Of a stretch of 64,000 bases of DNA, positions 35,434 through 45,354 are shown piece after piece. The notes under the pieces are model-generated. The model did no database searches, had not been told where the DNA came from, and saw nothing but the letters and a program-made list of their open reading frames with translations. The position numbers and the translations under genes were made by a program. The DNA lies in the NCBI RefSeq assembly GCF_002909255.1, contig NZ_PIOB01000004.1, positions 434,001 through 498,000 of the forward strand. The letters run 5' to 3'. The DNA comes from Arenibacter hampyeongensis (GTDB lineage Bacteria > Bacteroidota > Bacteroidia > Flavobacteriales > Flavobacteriaceae). The stretch's first letter is position 1. Each line of letters opens with the position of its first letter.

Positions 35434-36249
35434 TTGAATCATAAAAACCTTTCATATTATCGATCATTTTTTGAAACGCCTCCTCTCTGGGAAGGCGAAA
35501 TGTCCGGTTTAATGCAATTTGTGTTTCCGAAAATAGATTTTGAAAATTTGGAAACTGAGGTGATTCCCTCCAATTTGAGGCTAGGTCATAAAATAGAACA
35601 CATTTTTTTGCAACTGATCAAGCATTCAAAAGTCTATAAGGTTATTGCTCACAATATTCCAATACGAAAGAATAAAGTGAGTTTGGGTGAGATAGATTTT
35701 TTGTTGCAACGTGTTGATAATAAGATGTATGTGCATGTAGAACTAACGTATAAGTTTTATGTGATACTCCAAGATTCATCTATTATTGAACACCAATTGA
35801 TAGGCCCCAATCAACGGGATTCTTTTTTTGCCAAGAAAGAAAAGATTATAAACCACCAAATTCCACTGTTGGATACCCCAGAAGCCATTTCCGTGTTGAA
35901 AGCCTTAAATATGGACCCCTATGAAATACAGCATCAGACATGCTTTAAATCCCAATTGTTTGTCCCGTATAAACTGGGCGAAATAAATCTGTCCCCATTC
36001 AATTCGGAATGTATTGTAGGTAAGTGGATCTCCTTTCAAAAATTTAGGTCCAGTAATTTTCTAAATTTCAAATACTATTTACCAACCAAGTCAGAATGGC
36101 TTATAGCACCCTATCATGATGTTGTTTGGCAAACATTTACTGAAGTTCTAGGTCTAATTATAAATAAATTGGAAGACGGGAGATCCCCAATGATGTGGAT
36201 CAAAACTGGAGATTCAAAAATTGAAAAACTGTTTGTAGTGTGGTGGTAA
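35434..36249 (+). CDS. DUF1853 family protein, putative PD-(D/E)XK fold
   Basis: No ATG precedes the conserved N-terminus (YYRSFFETPPLW), so a TTG at 35434 is the likely start, giving 271 residues; the first ATG (35500) would remove it. The core GEIDFLL followed by HVELTYKFYV fits the Asp and E-x-K positions of a restriction-endonuclease-like fold, as proposed for DUF1853. Function is unknown. It is monocistronic and divergent from the VWA gene. Confidence 0.8.
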   Translation: MNHKNLSYYRSFFETPPLWEGEMSGLMQFVFPKIDFENLETEVIPSNLRLGHKIEHIFLQLIKHSKVYKVIAHNIPIRKNKVSLGEIDFLLQRVDNKMYVHVELTYKFYVILQDSSIIEHQLIGPNQRDSFFAKKEKIINHQIPLLDTPEAISVLKALNMDPYEIQHQTCFKSQLFVPYKLGEINLSPFNSECIVGKWISFQKFRSSNFLNFKYYLPTKSEWLIAPYHDVVWQTFTEVLGLIINKLEDGRSPMMWIKTGDSKIEKLFVVWW

Positions 36250-36377
36250 TCCCATTATAATTAGATCGATAGGATCGCCGCTGGGGTACTGTGCAAAAAT
36301 CATAGGATTAAGAACGACCGGCAATATTGTGACAACAAGTTCGTTTTCTTAAGATAAAACTTGAAATCCCCGGTCTT

Positions 36378-36767
36378 ATGAAAAACGTTTTCCTATTATT
36401 CTTTTCTTTGTCTATTTTTTCCTTTGCTTCGGCCAAGGACGATTGCGAAATAATCTATTCTACTGCCTCATATGCCTTAAATCATGCGAAAAAAGCATTA
36501 ATGGCCAACAATTATGAGCATCAGAAGTATTATTCTGAAAAGGCCTTGGATTCTTATGATAAGCTTATAAATTTATTGGAAGGCAGTCAATGTGAAGGCC
36601 TGATGGAAAGTGTTCAGGACATTATTGCCAACGCTGAAAAAGCTGCGGATCCTGCGGATTGGGATAGAGGGCGATATTACAGCAAAAAGGTGTTCAATGG
36701 CACTCAAGAACTAATAACCCAATTGGACAGTCGGACAGAGGTAGCAGGCCTAGAAATTACGCCATAG
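36378..36767 (+). CDS. Exported helical protein of unknown function
   Basis: The 129-residue protein has a signal peptide (about 1-19, ending FASA) and a helical mature part. It carries two Cys (DDCEII and SQCEGL), which could form a disulfide in the periplasm. Two related segments appear: AKKALMANNYEHQKYYSEKA (about 37-56) and AEKAADPADWDRGRYYSKKV (about 89-108), hinting at an internal repeat. No family name recognised. It ends before a strong terminator. Confidence 0.72.
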   Translation: MKNVFLLFFSLSIFSFASAKDDCEIIYSTASYALNHAKKALMANNYEHQKYYSEKALDSYDKLINLLEGSQCEGLMESVQDIIANAEKAADPADWDRGRYYSKKVFNGTQELITQLDSRTEVAGLEITP

Positions 36768-36798
36768 TTTTTTAAAAATCATTTTCCTCCTATCTAAT

Positions 36799-36840
36799 CA
36801 AATAAAAAGCCATTGAATTTAAACAATGGCTTTTTATTTG
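36799..36840 (+). terminator. Terminator between convergent genes
   Basis: A 17-bp perfect inverted repeat (CAAATAAAAAGCCATTG with its complement) with an eight-base loop follows the exported helical protein gene. The A- and T-rich stem ends allow use in both directions, so it can also end the GH109-like gene. Confidence 0.85.
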
Positions 36841-36859
36841 ATTTTAAGTTATAAGGTCA

Positions 36860-38272
36860 TTAGCTGACAATTCCTAGAGGTTCCGTTGTTTTCCAATTAC
36901 CTCTGGTAAAATCGGGAAATGCTTGCGGTGCTCCGTTTTGGGCCACAGAAACTTCACTTAAAGTTCCAACAGCACTCCAATAACAACCTTCGTAAACATT
37001 TTGATCTAAGGGTTCCCCTTTTCTTAAACACTCAATAATTCGGTACCTCATTATAAAGTCCATTCCGCCATGTCCACCCATTTTGGTGGCCAATTCACCC
37101 AAGCGGACATACAATGGATGTTCGTATTTTTCGAAGATCTTTTGTAATTGTTCACCTTCTGCATATTCATGATGGTTATTAGGACCTCCTTCAATACCAC
37201 CTTCCAAGGCAACCCTTGTTGGGAAACCGGTCAAGGTTCCTTTTGTTCCTTGAATCAGATTATGTCTGGTGTATGGTCTGGGGCTGGTTTCGTCCCACTG
37301 TACCATAATAGTTCTTCCCAGGTTGGTCTTAACTATGGATGTATTTATATCGCCTCCTTTAAAGTCCAACTTGTTCCATTTGTGGTCCGGCGGAAAATTT
37401 TTGGCGGCATATAGATTACGTCCTTTGCCCGGGGAAGAAAATGAGTTTATAAACTTAAAATTATCCTCTCCCCTGGCCAAATTCATATATTGTGCAACCG
37501 GGCCCAATCCATGGGTTGGATAAAGATTTCCATCGCGATGGGCATAATGCGGGGTACGCCATGAACCCGTACCACGTTCCACTTCGTTCATCTGACCTCT
37601 TAGTTCGTGGATATAGGCAGCTTCTCCGTGGAGCAATTCACCAATAACACCCTGTCTGCACATATTCAAGTAAAGGAGTTCTTCCCTACCATAGTTGACG
37701 TTTTCCATCATCATACAGTGCTTTTGGGTCTTTTCGGAAGTGTCAACTATTGCCCACATTTCCTCCATGGTAAGTGCAAGCGGTACCTCTACAAATACGT
37801 GGGCACCACTTTTCATGGCCTCAATGGCCATGGGGGCGTGTAATTCCCAAGGGGTACAGACAAAAACCGCATCGGGTTTTTCCTTTTTCAGCATTTTTTT
37901 CCAATCGTCTTCACCATTGGTATACAACTTTATATTCTTGTGACGTGTTCCCGCACCGTTTTCAGTACAAACCTTTGCAGATTTTTCGGCCAAATCTTGG
38001 TACAAATCACTAATAGCTACGACCTCAGTGCCTTCAATGGCGGCTATTTGATGGGCATGTCCAGATCCACGGGCACCCACTCCTATAAACGCACACTTGA
38101 CCGTATCCAATTTTGGAGCAGAAAAGCCACCCATATAAATAGCTCCTTGACTTGCTGCAGGTTCGTTATTTATATTGTTTCCCATTGTATTATGGGACCA
38201 TGCCGGTGCCATTGCCAAACCCATTCCTGCAATGGATGTTTTTCTGATAAAATCTCTTCTATTTGATTTCAT
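36860..38272 (-). CDS. Tat-exported Gfo/Idh/MocA-family GH109-like glycosidase
   Basis: The 470-residue protein starts with a Tat signal (NRRDFIRKTSIAGMG). A Rossmann domain follows (FIGVGARGSGH, about 62-72; VVAISDL), and VFVCTPWELHAPMAIEAMKSG and EVPLALTMEE are typical of this family. The NLYPTHGLGPVAQYM and GHGGMDF motifs match family GH109 (α-N-acetylgalactosaminidase), which uses NAD+ for a redox-assisted cleavage. Substrate specificity is inferred from those motifs; a plain oxidoreductase is possible. Possibly related in function to the AgaI-like isomerase at the window start. Confidence 0.82.
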   Translation of the reverse strand: MKSNRRDFIRKTSIAGMGLAMAPAWSHNTMGNNINNEPAASQGAIYMGGFSAPKLDTVKCAFIGVGARGSGHAHQIAAIEGTEVVAISDLYQDLAEKSAKVCTENGAGTRHKNIKLYTNGEDDWKKMLKKEKPDAVFVCTPWELHAPMAIEAMKSGAHVFVEVPLALTMEEMWAIVDTSEKTQKHCMMMENVNYGREELLYLNMCRQGVIGELLHGEAAYIHELRGQMNEVERGTGSWRTPHYAHRDGNLYPTHGLGPVAQYMNLARGEDNFKFINSFSSPGKGRNLYAAKNFPPDHKWNKLDFKGGDINTSIVKTNLGRTIMVQWDETSPRPYTRHNLIQGTKGTLTGFPTRVALEGGIEGGPNNHHEYAEGEQLQKIFEKYEHPLYVRLGELATKMGGHGGMDFIMRYRIIECLRKGEPLDQNVYEGCYWSAVGTLSEVSVAQNGAPQAFPDFTRGNWKTTEPLGIVS

Positions 38273-38391
38273 AGCCTATGCGATTATTAAGATTATTAAT
38301 TAATTATTGGAATTTTTGAAGATAAGTCAATTTTTTTTACAAAAAAATACCAAGTTGTAAATTAAACAATTTTCATTTCAAATGAAAATAT

Positions 38392-39033
38392 TCAGAAATT
38401 ATGGCGCGACTGTAGCACTTTTACAATATCCCTAAGTTTAAACCCTTTTGCCTGTAACAGTATAAGATAATGGAACAATAGGTCTGCACTTTCATCTTTG
38501 AACAGATGATCGTTGTTATCCTTGGCCTCAATTACGACCTCCACTGCTTCTTCCCCGACTTTCTGGGCTACTTTATTAATACCGCTTTTAAATAGAGATG
38601 AAACATAACTGGGTTTAACACCTTCGGGTATCGGAATTATACCATTGGCCTGATCTTTTCTGTTTTGAATAATGTCTTCCAATTCTGAAATAAACCCGAA
38701 TGTGGATTTGTTTTCTTCGCCCCAACAGGTATCCGTTCCCTTGTGACAAGTTGGTCCAACGGGATTTACCATGACCAATAGTGTGTCATTGTCACAGTCC
38801 AATTTAATATCCACTAGATTCAAAAAATTACCACTTTCCTCTCCTTTGGTCCATAGTCTGTTTTTAGTACGACTAAAGAAGGTTACTTTACCACTGTCCA
38901 TAGTCTTTTTGTATGCCTCTTGGTTCATATATCCCAACATAAGTACATTTTTGGTATGTGCATCCTGTACTATTGCTGGTACCAAGCCGTCCTTGTTTTT
39001 GTTGAAGTCTATGTTCATGTTTTTGGATTCCAT
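38392..39033 (-). CDS. hisIE: Bifunctional phosphoribosyl-AMP cyclohydrolase / phosphoribosyl-ATP pyrophosphatase
   Basis: The 213-residue fusion performs steps 2 and 3 of histidine synthesis. The N-terminal HisI half (about 1-115) has the zinc and catalytic segment DCDNDTLLV and GPTCHKGTDTCW. The C-terminal HisE half (about 120-213) has the helical pyrophosphatase motif KVGEEAVEVVIEAKD. An internal ATG five codons later is an alternative start. It is the last gene of the his operon. Confidence 0.95.
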   Translation of the reverse strand: MESKNMNIDFNKNKDGLVPAIVQDAHTKNVLMLGYMNQEAYKKTMDSGKVTFFSRTKNRLWTKGEESGNFLNLVDIKLDCDNDTLLVMVNPVGPTCHKGTDTCWGEENKSTFGFISELEDIIQNRKDQANGIIPIPEGVKPSYVSSLFKSGINKVAQKVGEEAVEVVIEAKDNNDHLFKDESADLLFHYLILLQAKGFKLRDIVKVLQSRHNF

Positions 39034-39099
39034 AATGTGATTTTAGGTTTGTAATAGGAAGTGTTTGGATTGATCCGCCCGTGCAGAGATCAAAATTGA

Positions 39100-39855
39100 T
39101 TATAATCTCACTGGGATATTATTTCTTTTTAACTCTTCCTTTAAGTCTTTAATTTCTATTTCCTTAAAATGAAATACGCTTGCAGCAAGAGCTGCATCTG
39201 CCTTTCCTTCAACAAATGTATCCGTAAAATGTTGCATATTTCCTGCTCCACCCGATGCTATTATTGGAATGTTCAATTCTGTTGATAATTTGGCCAAAGC
39301 CTCATTGGCAAATCCGTCCTTGGTGCCATCATGGTTCATGGAAGTAAATAAAATTTCTCCAGCTCCTCGTTTTTCAACCTCCTTAGCCCAAGTGAAAAGA
39401 TTTAATTCTGTGGGTACCTTCCCTCCTACCAAATGTACTATCCATTCCCCATCTATCTCTTTGGCATCTATGGCCACAACAATACATTGTGACCCAAATT
39501 TGGCTACCAGATCGTTGATCAATTGAGGGTTTTTGACGGCAGATGAATTTATGGATACTTTATCCGCACCGTTGTGCAATAATATATCTACGTCCTCCAC
39601 AGAGGAAATACCACCACCTACAGTAAAGGGAATATTTACTTTTTCAGCAACACGCAAAACTAAATCAGCTAAGGTTCTTCTCCGTTCTTCCGTAGCGGAA
39701 ATATCCAAGAAGACCAATTCGTCAGCGCCCGACTTGGCGTAGATTTCGGCAAGTTCCACTGGATCTCCTGCGTCCCGCAAATCCACAAAATTTATCCCTT
39801 TTACAGTTCTGCCATTTTTAATATCCAAACAAGGGATTATTCTTTTTGTTAACAT
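39100..39855 (-). CDS. hisF: Imidazole glycerol phosphate synthase, cyclase subunit
   Basis: This 251-residue TIM barrel uses ammonia from HisH to form imidazole glycerol phosphate and AICAR. The two catalytic aspartates are in CLDIKNG near the N-terminus and AIDAKEI in the middle. The phosphate-binding loops VGGGISS and SGGAGNM are present. It sits between hisA and hisIE. Confidence 0.97.
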   Translation of the reverse strand: MLTKRIIPCLDIKNGRTVKGINFVDLRDAGDPVELAEIYAKSGADELVFLDISATEERRRTLADLVLRVAEKVNIPFTVGGGISSVEDVDILLHNGADKVSINSSAVKNPQLINDLVAKFGSQCIVVAIDAKEIDGEWIVHLVGGKVPTELNLFTWAKEVEKRGAGEILFTSMNHDGTKDGFANEALAKLSTELNIPIIASGGAGNMQHFTDTFVEGKADAALAASVFHFKEIEIKDLKEELKRNNIPVRL

Positions 39856-39949
39856 TTGCTACTTTTATTTTTGGAAATCTCAACTGCACCTTACGGTCTT
39901 GAAAACTATAAATGGCGCTCCAATTATTCTACAACAAGCTATACTGGTA

Positions 39950-40678
39950 TCAGATGTCGAGAATAAATTTTTCCAATTGTTTTAAACTAATTCTATTTTC
40001 ATAAATGGCCTTCCCGATTATGGTTCCTTCACAACCCAATTCCGCCAATTTCGGAAGTTCTTCAAAAGTTGAAATACCTCCACTTGCAATTAATAAAATA
40101 TGTGGGCCACAGGCCTCCAAAATTTTTCGGTACAATTCAAAAGAAGGGCCTTCCAGCATTCCATCTTTACTGATATCGGTACAAATAACCGCTCTAATAC
40201 CTTCTTTTTGATAAGTTTGGATAAAGGGAATCAACTCCTCCTTGGATTCTTCCATCCAACCCGATACAGCTACCATCTCATCTTTGGCATCCGCTCCAAG
40301 GATTATCTTCTCAGGACTGTATTTGTTGATCCAGGAAATAAAAGTATCCCTGCCTTTAACGGCAATGCTTCCTCCAGTAATTTGATTGGCACCACTTTCA
40401 AAGGCAATCCTTAGATCATCGTCGGTCTTTAGGCCGCCACCAAAGTCAATTTTTAAGCTGGTATTGGAAGCTATTTTTTCCAACACCTTATGATTTACGA
40501 TGTGTTTGGATTTGGCGCCGTCCAGATCTACCAAATGCAGGTGTTCAATACCATGGGCCTCAAACTCCTTGGCAACCTCCAAGGGATGCTCATTATAAAT
40601 TTTCTTGGTGTTATAATCTCCCTTGGACAAGCGCACACATTTTCCTTCTATAATGTCTATTGCAGGAATTATTCTCAT
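39950..40678 (-). CDS. hisA: ProFAR isomerase
   Basis: This 242-residue TIM barrel isomerises N'-formimino-phosphoribosyl-AICAR, the fourth step of histidine synthesis. The general base aspartate is in [13 protein letters not shown] and the acid aspartate in the GADAKDE strand. Phosphate loops FGGGLKT and SGGIST are as in HisF, its paralogue downstream. It follows hisH by 12 bp. Confidence 0.97.
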   Translation of the reverse strand: MRIIPAIDIIEGKCVRLSKGDYNTKKIYNEHPLEVAKEFEAHGIEHLHLVDLDGAKSKHIVNHKVLEKIASNTSLKIDFGGGLKTDDDLRIAFESGANQITGGSIAVKGRDTFISWINKYSPEKIILGADAKDEMVAVSGWMEESKEELIPFIQTYQKEGIRAVICTDISKDGMLEGPSFELYRKILEACGPHILLIASGGISTFEELPKLAELGCEGTIIGKAIYENRISLKQLEKFILDI

Positions 40679-40690
40679 ATCAATTTCGTA

Positions 40691-41281
40691 TTAACTTGTG
40701 GCACTATCAATAAAATTTTTAAGAATCCTTTCCCCAACATCACTACTTTTTTCCGGGTGGAATTGAGTTCCATAAAAATTATTCTTTTTTAAAGCGGCAC
40801 TATATGCCAATTCGTAATCAGCTTCTGCAATGGTTTCCTCGCAAATTGGTGCATAAAAACTATGGACTAGGTATATATGCTCCTTTTCTTTAACGTTCTT
40901 GAATAGATTGGATTTTAAATTGGTGATTTGATTCCACCCAATTTGCGGAACTTTAACCTTATTGGAGAATTTAACCACATCTACATTAAAAATACCTAGG
41001 CCTTGGGTATCCCCTTCTTCCGAAGTGTGACACATTAATTGCATTCCCAAGCAAATTCCCAACACTGGTTGTTTTAGTTTCGGAATAATCTGGTCCAATT
41101 TACTTTCACGCAATTTCTTCATGGCACTGCTCGCCTCCCCCACCCCGGGAAATATAACCTTATCAGCAGCCATAATCACATCGGCATCCCGGCTCAAAAT
41201 GGCCTCATAACCTAAGCGCTGAAAGGCAAACTTAATACTTTGGATATTTCCGGCTCCGTAATCAATAATTACTATATTCAT
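40691..41281 (-). CDS. hisH: Imidazole glycerol phosphate synthase, glutaminase subunit
   Basis: This 196-residue class I amidotransferase supplies ammonia to HisF. The nucleophile Cys is in GICLGMQL, the oxyanion strand is PGVGEAS, and the His/Glu of the triad are in QFHPEKS. Length is standard. It lies between hisB and hisA in the operon. Confidence 0.97.
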   Translation of the reverse strand: MNIVIIDYGAGNIQSIKFAFQRLGYEAILSRDADVIMAADKVIFPGVGEASSAMKKLRESKLDQIIPKLKQPVLGICLGMQLMCHTSEEGDTQGLGIFNVDVVKFSNKVKVPQIGWNQITNLKSNLFKNVKEKEHIYLVHSFYAPICEETIAEADYELAYSAALKKNNFYGTQFHPEKSSDVGERILKNFIDSATS

Positions 41282-41315
41282 TTTTCTTTGTCCTTCGGAC
41301 AGATTTTTTTTACCC

Positions 41316-42494
41316 CTATAATACCCCTTTGGTACTAGGAAGAACCATTTTTTCTACGTCACGTTTCACGGCTACCTTGATTGCCTTGGCAAAAGCTTTG
41401 AAAATGGCCTCTATTTTATGGTGTTCATTATTACCTTCAGCCTTAACATTTAGGTTGGCTTTGGCACCATCCGTAAACGATTTAAAGAAATGATAAAACA
41501 TTTCCGTTGGCATTTTTCCTATCATTTCCCTTTTGAATTCTGTTTCCCAAACCAACCAGTTGCGTCCACCAAAATCAATGGCAACCTGAGCCAAACAGTC
41601 GTCCATGGGAAGACAGAAACCATATCTTTCAATTCCTAATTTATTGCCCAATGCTTTATGAAACACTTCGCCCAAAGCTATTGCCGTATCTTCAATGGTA
41701 TGATGCTCATCCACTTCCAGATCTCCTTTAACCTTGATTTCAAGGTCCATTTGGCCATGACGGGCCAATTGATCCAACATATGATCAAAGAAGTCCAATC
41801 CGGTGCTGATATTGCTCTTTCCGGTACCGTCTAAATTAAGTTTTATGGAAATATCGGTTTCATTGGTTTTACGGGTTATTTCTGAAACCCTATCTTTCAG
41901 TTTTAAGAACTCGTATATTTTTTCCCAATCATTGCTCTCCAAGGCTATGTAATTATCCAATTCCTCTCGTTTAACGGATATTTCCCCTGTGCCTAAATTG
42001 GTATTGTCATTGATAAAGATTCCTTTGGCACCTAAATTTTTGGCCAATTCAACATCGGTCAATCGGTCGCCTATGACAAAGGAATTTTCCAAATCGTATT
42101 CTTCTGAAAAATAGGCGGTCAACAAACCTGTTCCGGGCTTACGTGTATTGGCATTTTCATGAGGGAATGTTCGATCAAGAAATACCTTATCAAAAACAAC
42201 TCCTTCATTTTCGAACGATTTCAATATAAAATTATGTACCGGCCAAAAAGTATCTTCAGGAAAAATATTGGTACCCAAGCCATCCTGATTGGTAATCATT
42301 ACCAATTCATAATCCAATTCCTTGGCTATTTTCCCCAAAAAGGTAAAGGCCTTGGGATAAAATACCATTTTTTCAAAAGCATCTATTTGCTCGTCTATGG
42401 TTTCTTTGATAATGGTACCATCCCTATCTATAAATAGCACTTTTTTACCATTTTTATTTACTTGGGCAGCATTAGTGTTCTTATCCGGACTCAT
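41316..42494 (-). CDS. hisB: Bifunctional histidinol-phosphatase / imidazoleglycerol-phosphate dehydratase
   Basis: The 392-residue fusion covers two steps of the pathway. The N-terminal HAD phosphatase (about 17-185) has LFIDRDGTI with the nucleophile aspartate, MITNQDG and IGDRLTD. The zinc-binding Cys cluster of the E. coli enzyme is not present ([10 protein letters not shown] instead). The C-terminal dehydratase (about 205-392) has [24 protein letters not shown] and NNEHHKIEA, the manganese-binding histidine motifs. Gap to hisC is 4 bp. Confidence 0.96.
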   Translation of the reverse strand: MSPDKNTNAAQVNKNGKKVLFIDRDGTIIKETIDEQIDAFEKMVFYPKAFTFLGKIAKELDYELVMITNQDGLGTNIFPEDTFWPVHNFILKSFENEGVVFDKVFLDRTFPHENANTRKPGTGLLTAYFSEEYDLENSFVIGDRLTDVELAKNLGAKGIFINDNTNLGTGEISVKREELDNYIALESNDWEKIYEFLKLKDRVSEITRKTNETDISIKLNLDGTGKSNISTGLDFFDHMLDQLARHGQMDLEIKVKGDLEVDEHHTIEDTAIALGEVFHKALGNKLGIERYGFCLPMDDCLAQVAIDFGGRNWLVWETEFKREMIGKMPTEMFYHFFKSFTDGAKANLNVKAEGNNEHHKIEAIFKAFAKAIKVAVKRDVEKMVLPSTKGVL

Positions 42495-42498
42495 AATA

Positions 42499-43557
42499 TT
42501 ATAAGGTTGTTATATTTTGCAATGCGCTTATTAATTTCTTGTTTTCCTCTTTGGTTCCCACGGTAAATCTCAGTGTATTTACACAAAGTGGCTGCGTGGT
42601 CCTGTTGCGAACTACGATACCCATTTTCAGGAGTTGATTGTATCTTTTTGTAGCATCATCCACTTTGGCGAGAATAAAATTTGCGTCTGTTGGATAAATT
42701 TTCTCTACAAATTCTATCTGGCGCAATACATTATAAAGGGCCTCCCTTTCCGTTAAAATATCAATTACCTCCAAATTAACCGCATTTACGTCCAAAACGC
42801 GCTCCAAAGCTCTTTGCTGTGTTAATTCATTTACATTATAGGGAGGTTTTATTTTATTTAATACAGCTATAATTTCCTCAGAGGCATAGCAGATCCCCAA
42901 TCTTATACCTGCCATACCATAGGCTTTGGATAAGGTTTGGGTTACCACTAAATTGGGATAGTTCTGCAATTCCGAAATCCAGCTCACCTCACTTGAGAAG
43001 TCGATATAAGCCTCATCTACTACTACCAATCCATTAAAATTGTCCAACAACTCCCTAACGCTGCTACTGGAAAAGCTATTTCCGGTGGGATTGTTTGGGG
43101 AGCAGAGAAACAATAATTTACTCTTCCCATCCGCTACTTTCAACACTTCGGGTACATTGGGTTCAAATTCCTTTGTCAGTAATACCTCCCTATTCTCCAC
43201 ATTGTTTATTCCTGCAAGCACCTTATACATACCATATGTTGGTGGTAAGGAGATAATATTGTCCTCTTTGGGTTCACAAAAGGCACGGAAAATTAGATCC
43301 AACACCTCATCACTACCATTCCCTAAAAGAAGTTGCTGTGTGGAAACTCCCTTTTTTTCGGCCAAGACCTCCTTTAAACGTCTTTGATGTGGATCTGGAT
43401 ACCTATTGACACCAGATTCAAAGGGGTTTTCATTGGCATCTAAAAATACCATTTTGGAACCATCTGATACATATTCATCCCGTGCAGAGGAATAGGGACT
43501 TAATCCTTTTACGTTCTCCCGAACTATATTATTAATGTCGAATACTTTTGTTTTCAT
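42499..43557 (-). CDS. hisC: Histidinol-phosphate aminotransferase
   Basis: The frame opens at 43578, but ATG 43557 ([15 protein letters not shown]) matches the usual start of the family; 352 residues. This PLP class II-type aminotransferase converts imidazole acetol-P to histidinol-P. The PLP lysine is in [19 protein letters not shown]-type SPNNPTGN and the VDEAYIDFS motif are present, and the C-terminal RFTVG binds the carboxylate. Confidence 0.95.
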   Translation of the reverse strand: MKTKVFDINNIVRENVKGLSPYSSARDEYVSDGSKMVFLDANENPFESGVNRYPDPHQRRLKEVLAEKKGVSTQQLLLGNGSDEVLDLIFRAFCEPKEDNIISLPPTYGMYKVLAGINNVENREVLLTKEFEPNVPEVLKVADGKSKLLFLCSPNNPTGNSFSSSSVRELLDNFNGLVVVDEAYIDFSSEVSWISELQNYPNLVVTQTLSKAYGMAGIRLGICYASEEIIAVLNKIKPPYNVNELTQQRALERVLDVNAVNLEVIDILTEREALYNVLRQIEFVEKIYPTDANFILAKVDDATKRYNQLLKMGIVVRNRTTQPLCVNTLRFTVGTKEENKKLISALQNITTL

Positions 43558-43625
43558 TCCATGTATGCTTTTCGGCAATTTATCAAAGTAGTATTGGGCT
43601 GAGAAAGTTCAATACTTGGTTTCTA

Positions 43626-44909
43626 TTATTTTAAACTGTTCAATCTGAGTGTTACGGCATTTTTATGAGCCTGTAGCCCTTCCGCTTCAGCCATCAATTC
43701 TATGGTATGTCCAATTTCCTGAATCCCTTTTTCCGATATTTTTTGAAAAGTCATGCTTTTCATAAAACTATCCAGGTTTACGCCACTATACTGCTTGGCG
43801 TATCCATTGGTCGGTAGTGTATGATTGGTTCCAGAGGCATAATCCCCCGCACTTTCCGGAGTGTAATTCCCAATAAAAACAGAACCGGCATTATAGGCTT
43901 GTCTTAGGAAAAATTCCTCATCCTTAACGCAAAGGATGTAATGTTCCGGACCGTATTCATTAATTAGGTCCACCGCCGTCTGTTGACTTTCTACATAGAT
44001 CAATTTACTATTGGAAATTGCCTTTTCGGCTATTTCTTTTCTTGGTAAATCCTTAATTTGCTCTGCTACCTCTGCTTCAACGGCATCTATAAGATTTTTG
44101 GAAGTGGATACCAAAATAACCTGACTGTCCACACCATGTTCTGCCTGGCTCAATAGATCGGAGGCTACAAATGACGCATTGGCGGTATCATCGGCCATCA
44201 CCAAAAGTTCACTGGGGCCTGCAGGCATGTCAATGGCTACACCATATTTTGTGGCTATTTGTTTGGCAACGGTAACAAATTGATTTCCCGGCCCAAATAT
44301 TTTATAGACGGGAGGAATGGTTTCCGTTCCAAAGGTCATACTGGCTATGGCCTGAATGCCTCCAACCTTAAATATTTTGGTAACTCCACATAGGTTGGCC
44401 GTATATAATATGGCGGGATGCACTTTCCCTTCCTTGTTGGGTGGGGTGCATAAGATAATTTCTTGGCAGCCGGCAATATTTGCAGGTACTGCCAGCATTA
44501 ATATAGTTGAAAACAAAGGAGCCGTACCTCCAGGAATGTACAATCCTACTTTTTGGATTGGGCGCTTTTCCTGCCAGCATTGGACACCATTAGCAGTTTC
44601 TACAGAAACTTTATCCGTTTTTTGCGCCTTGTGAAATATCTCAATATTGTTTTTAGCTTGTAGAATGGCCGATTTTAAATCATTGGAAATCATTTTTTCA
44701 GACTCCTCTATTTCTAGGCGCGATACAAATGAGTCTGGTATAAGTACACCGTCATATTTCTTGGTATAGTTGCTTACCACGGAATCGCCACCAGTCTTAA
44801 TTTCCATAAAAACGGCATTGACCATATCCTCTATATCGGCAATGGTTTGGGTTGGCCGTTTTAAAACTGCCTTCCAATCTGCTCTCTGTGGATCGTATAT
44901 TTTATTCAT
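43626..44909 (-). CDS. hisD: Histidinol dehydrogenase
   Basis: The 427-residue zinc enzyme carries out the last two oxidations, histidinol to histidine, using NAD+. Conserved parts include YIPGGTAPLFST, VGGIQAIASMTFG, the DMPAGPSE substrate loop, the catalytic stretch LLSQAEHG, and YGPEHYIL followed by GDYASGTNHTLPT with metal/substrate histidines. It ends 47 bp before hisC and begins 2 bp after the GNAT gene stop. Confidence 0.97.
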   Translation of the reverse strand: MNKIYDPQRADWKAVLKRPTQTIADIEDMVNAVFMEIKTGGDSVVSNYTKKYDGVLIPDSFVSRLEIEESEKMISNDLKSAILQAKNNIEIFHKAQKTDKVSVETANGVQCWQEKRPIQKVGLYIPGGTAPLFSTILMLAVPANIAGCQEIILCTPPNKEGKVHPAILYTANLCGVTKIFKVGGIQAIASMTFGTETIPPVYKIFGPGNQFVTVAKQIATKYGVAIDMPAGPSELLVMADDTANASFVASDLLSQAEHGVDSQVILVSTSKNLIDAVEAEVAEQIKDLPRKEIAEKAISNSKLIYVESQQTAVDLINEYGPEHYILCVKDEEFFLRQAYNAGSVFIGNYTPESAGDYASGTNHTLPTNGYAKQYSGVNLDSFMKSMTFQKISEKGIQEIGHTIELMAEAEGLQAHKNAVTLRLNSLK

Positions 44910-44911
44910 TA

Positions 44912-45343
44912 CTATAATACTTTTTGCATGTGGTAACCTATGGCCTTATAACCTAGGTTGTCCCAAAACTGTATTCCTTTTTCATTTTTTATATAGCAGT
45001 TAACCTCAGAAGCATCGCATCCTATCTCCACCGCATAATTAAATACCCATTCCATCATCAATTTCCCTACCCCTGAACTTCGATACTCCGGCAATACAAA
45101 AACATTGTCAGGTTCAATATGTTTGCCTACATATAATTTGTTTAGAACCCATACCCCACAAATGCCAATTAGCTCTTCTTTATCATAAACTCCCAGACAT
45201 TGATATCCGTCCCTGAGCATATCCTGCAATCTTTTTTTTAGAATTTCGACAGGAAATTTATCGTTGTTGAGCATTTGCACCAAAGGTAAAATATCATTTA
45301 TATTCTCCTTAGGAATGAACTCCATAAGATATGCGGTAGCCAT
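44912..45343 (-). CDS. GNAT-family acetyltransferase inside the his operon
   Basis: The 143-residue protein has the GNAT core, with the acetyl-CoA loop YRSSGVGKLMMEW (motif A) preceded by VFVLPE, and the motif B region FWDNLGYKAIGYHM. It lies between hisG (11-bp gap) and hisD (2-bp gap), so it is cotranscribed. Its substrate is unknown; a link to histidine metabolism is suggested only by position. Confidence 0.88.
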   Translation of the reverse strand: MATAYLMEFIPKENINDILPLVQMLNNDKFPVEILKKRLQDMLRDGYQCLGVYDKEELIGICGVWVLNKLYVGKHIEPDNVFVLPEYRSSGVGKLMMEWVFNYAVEIGCDASEVNCYIKNEKGIQFWDNLGYKAIGYHMQKVL

Positions 45344-45354
45344 AGGGACAAGTA

